A stretch of 64,000 nucleotides of DNA from Pseudomonadota bacterium (GTDB lineage: Bacteria > Pseudomonadota > Alphaproteobacteria > Acetobacterales > Acetobacteraceae). The position numbers and the translations under genes were made by a program. Below are positions 63,976 through 64,000 of this stretch, one piece after another. The stretch spans positions 53,933 through 117,932 of the forward strand of contig JAJXXT010000138.1 in NCBI GenBank assembly GCA_021780935.1, read 5' to 3'. The notes beneath the pieces are model-generated. The model ran no database searches. It saw only the letters and a list, made by a program, of their open reading frames with translations, and was not told where the DNA came from. Numbering within the stretch: the stretch's first letter is position 1; each line of letters begins with the position of its first letter.

Positions 63976-64000
63976 GATTTTTCTAGAGCAATCAGAGCGT

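Overview
The window is GC-rich, densely coded chromosomal DNA from an alphaproteobacterium, most likely of the Acetobacteraceae. This is an inference from gene content, not from a marker gene. The evidence is a stand-alone F0 operon (atpI-B-E-b'-b) without the F1 genes, a 404-residue NADP-isocitrate dehydrogenase, polyhydroxyalkanoate (PHA) genes with PhaR, aerobic benzoyl-CoA (box) genes, and three large proteins ending in Hint_2 (hedgehog/intein-like) domains. I see no rRNA, CRISPR array, transposase or prophage.

Layout. 1-5252 (minus): a tightly coupled catabolic operon of class-III aminotransferase, crotonase-fold protein, core-MetE-like protein, opine-dehydrogenase-like protein and 3-hydroxyacyl-CoA dehydrogenase (the last is cut by the window edge). 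5373-7948 (plus): the F0 operon. 8099-15998: a Tat-exported hydrolase, a coupled pair of PhnW-like aminotransferase and formate-THF ligase (minus), then a membrane protein with pentapeptide repeats, a nitrilase-family amidase, NAD kinase and an MlrC-type M81 protein (plus). 16052-21059: a 33-residue secreted peptide, then a surface-glycan patch with three unrelated glycosyltransferases and a methyltransferase. 21083-23704 (minus): etfB-etfA-hydroxybutyryl-CoA dehydrogenase. 23917-33787: a small twin-TM protein, an MscS channel, a 2OG-Fe dioxygenase, a PEP-CTERM protein, a zinc alcohol dehydrogenase, a glycine-rich Hint protein and a hybrid histidine kinase.

33961-43405: icd, a cold-shock gene with strong terminators, a dienelactone hydrolase-like protein, then an MBL hydrolase divergent from the cluster alpha/beta hydrolase-boxC-boxB-boxA, which opens the benzoyl-CoA ring by epoxidation. 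No benzoate-CoA ligase and no boxD are seen. 43522-47714: a beta-helix protein, two FemAB/GNAT-type acyltransferases around a YdcF protein, and a small membrane protein. 47776-51329: an acyl-CoA (possibly oxalyl-CoA) synthetase coupled to a ketopantoate reductase, and a MetX-like hydrolase.

51342-63842 is a split PHA locus. phaR diverges from a phaE-like gene that overlaps a phaC-like gene in another frame over 281 bp, followed by phaA. phaB lies 7.4 kb further on. Between them are a decayed operon (metallophosphoesterase, cupredoxin and anti-sigma remnants), two Hint proteins and an ATP-grasp gene. The two Hint genes share an 859-bp tract that appears identical. It begins at the codon before the Hint Ala-Cys start and ends at the stop codon, while their beta-solenoid passengers have diverged. 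This looks like a cassette that is duplicated or kept identical by gene conversion, and it is the most unusual signal in the window. The window ends with a transporter gene and tRNA-Gly(GCC).
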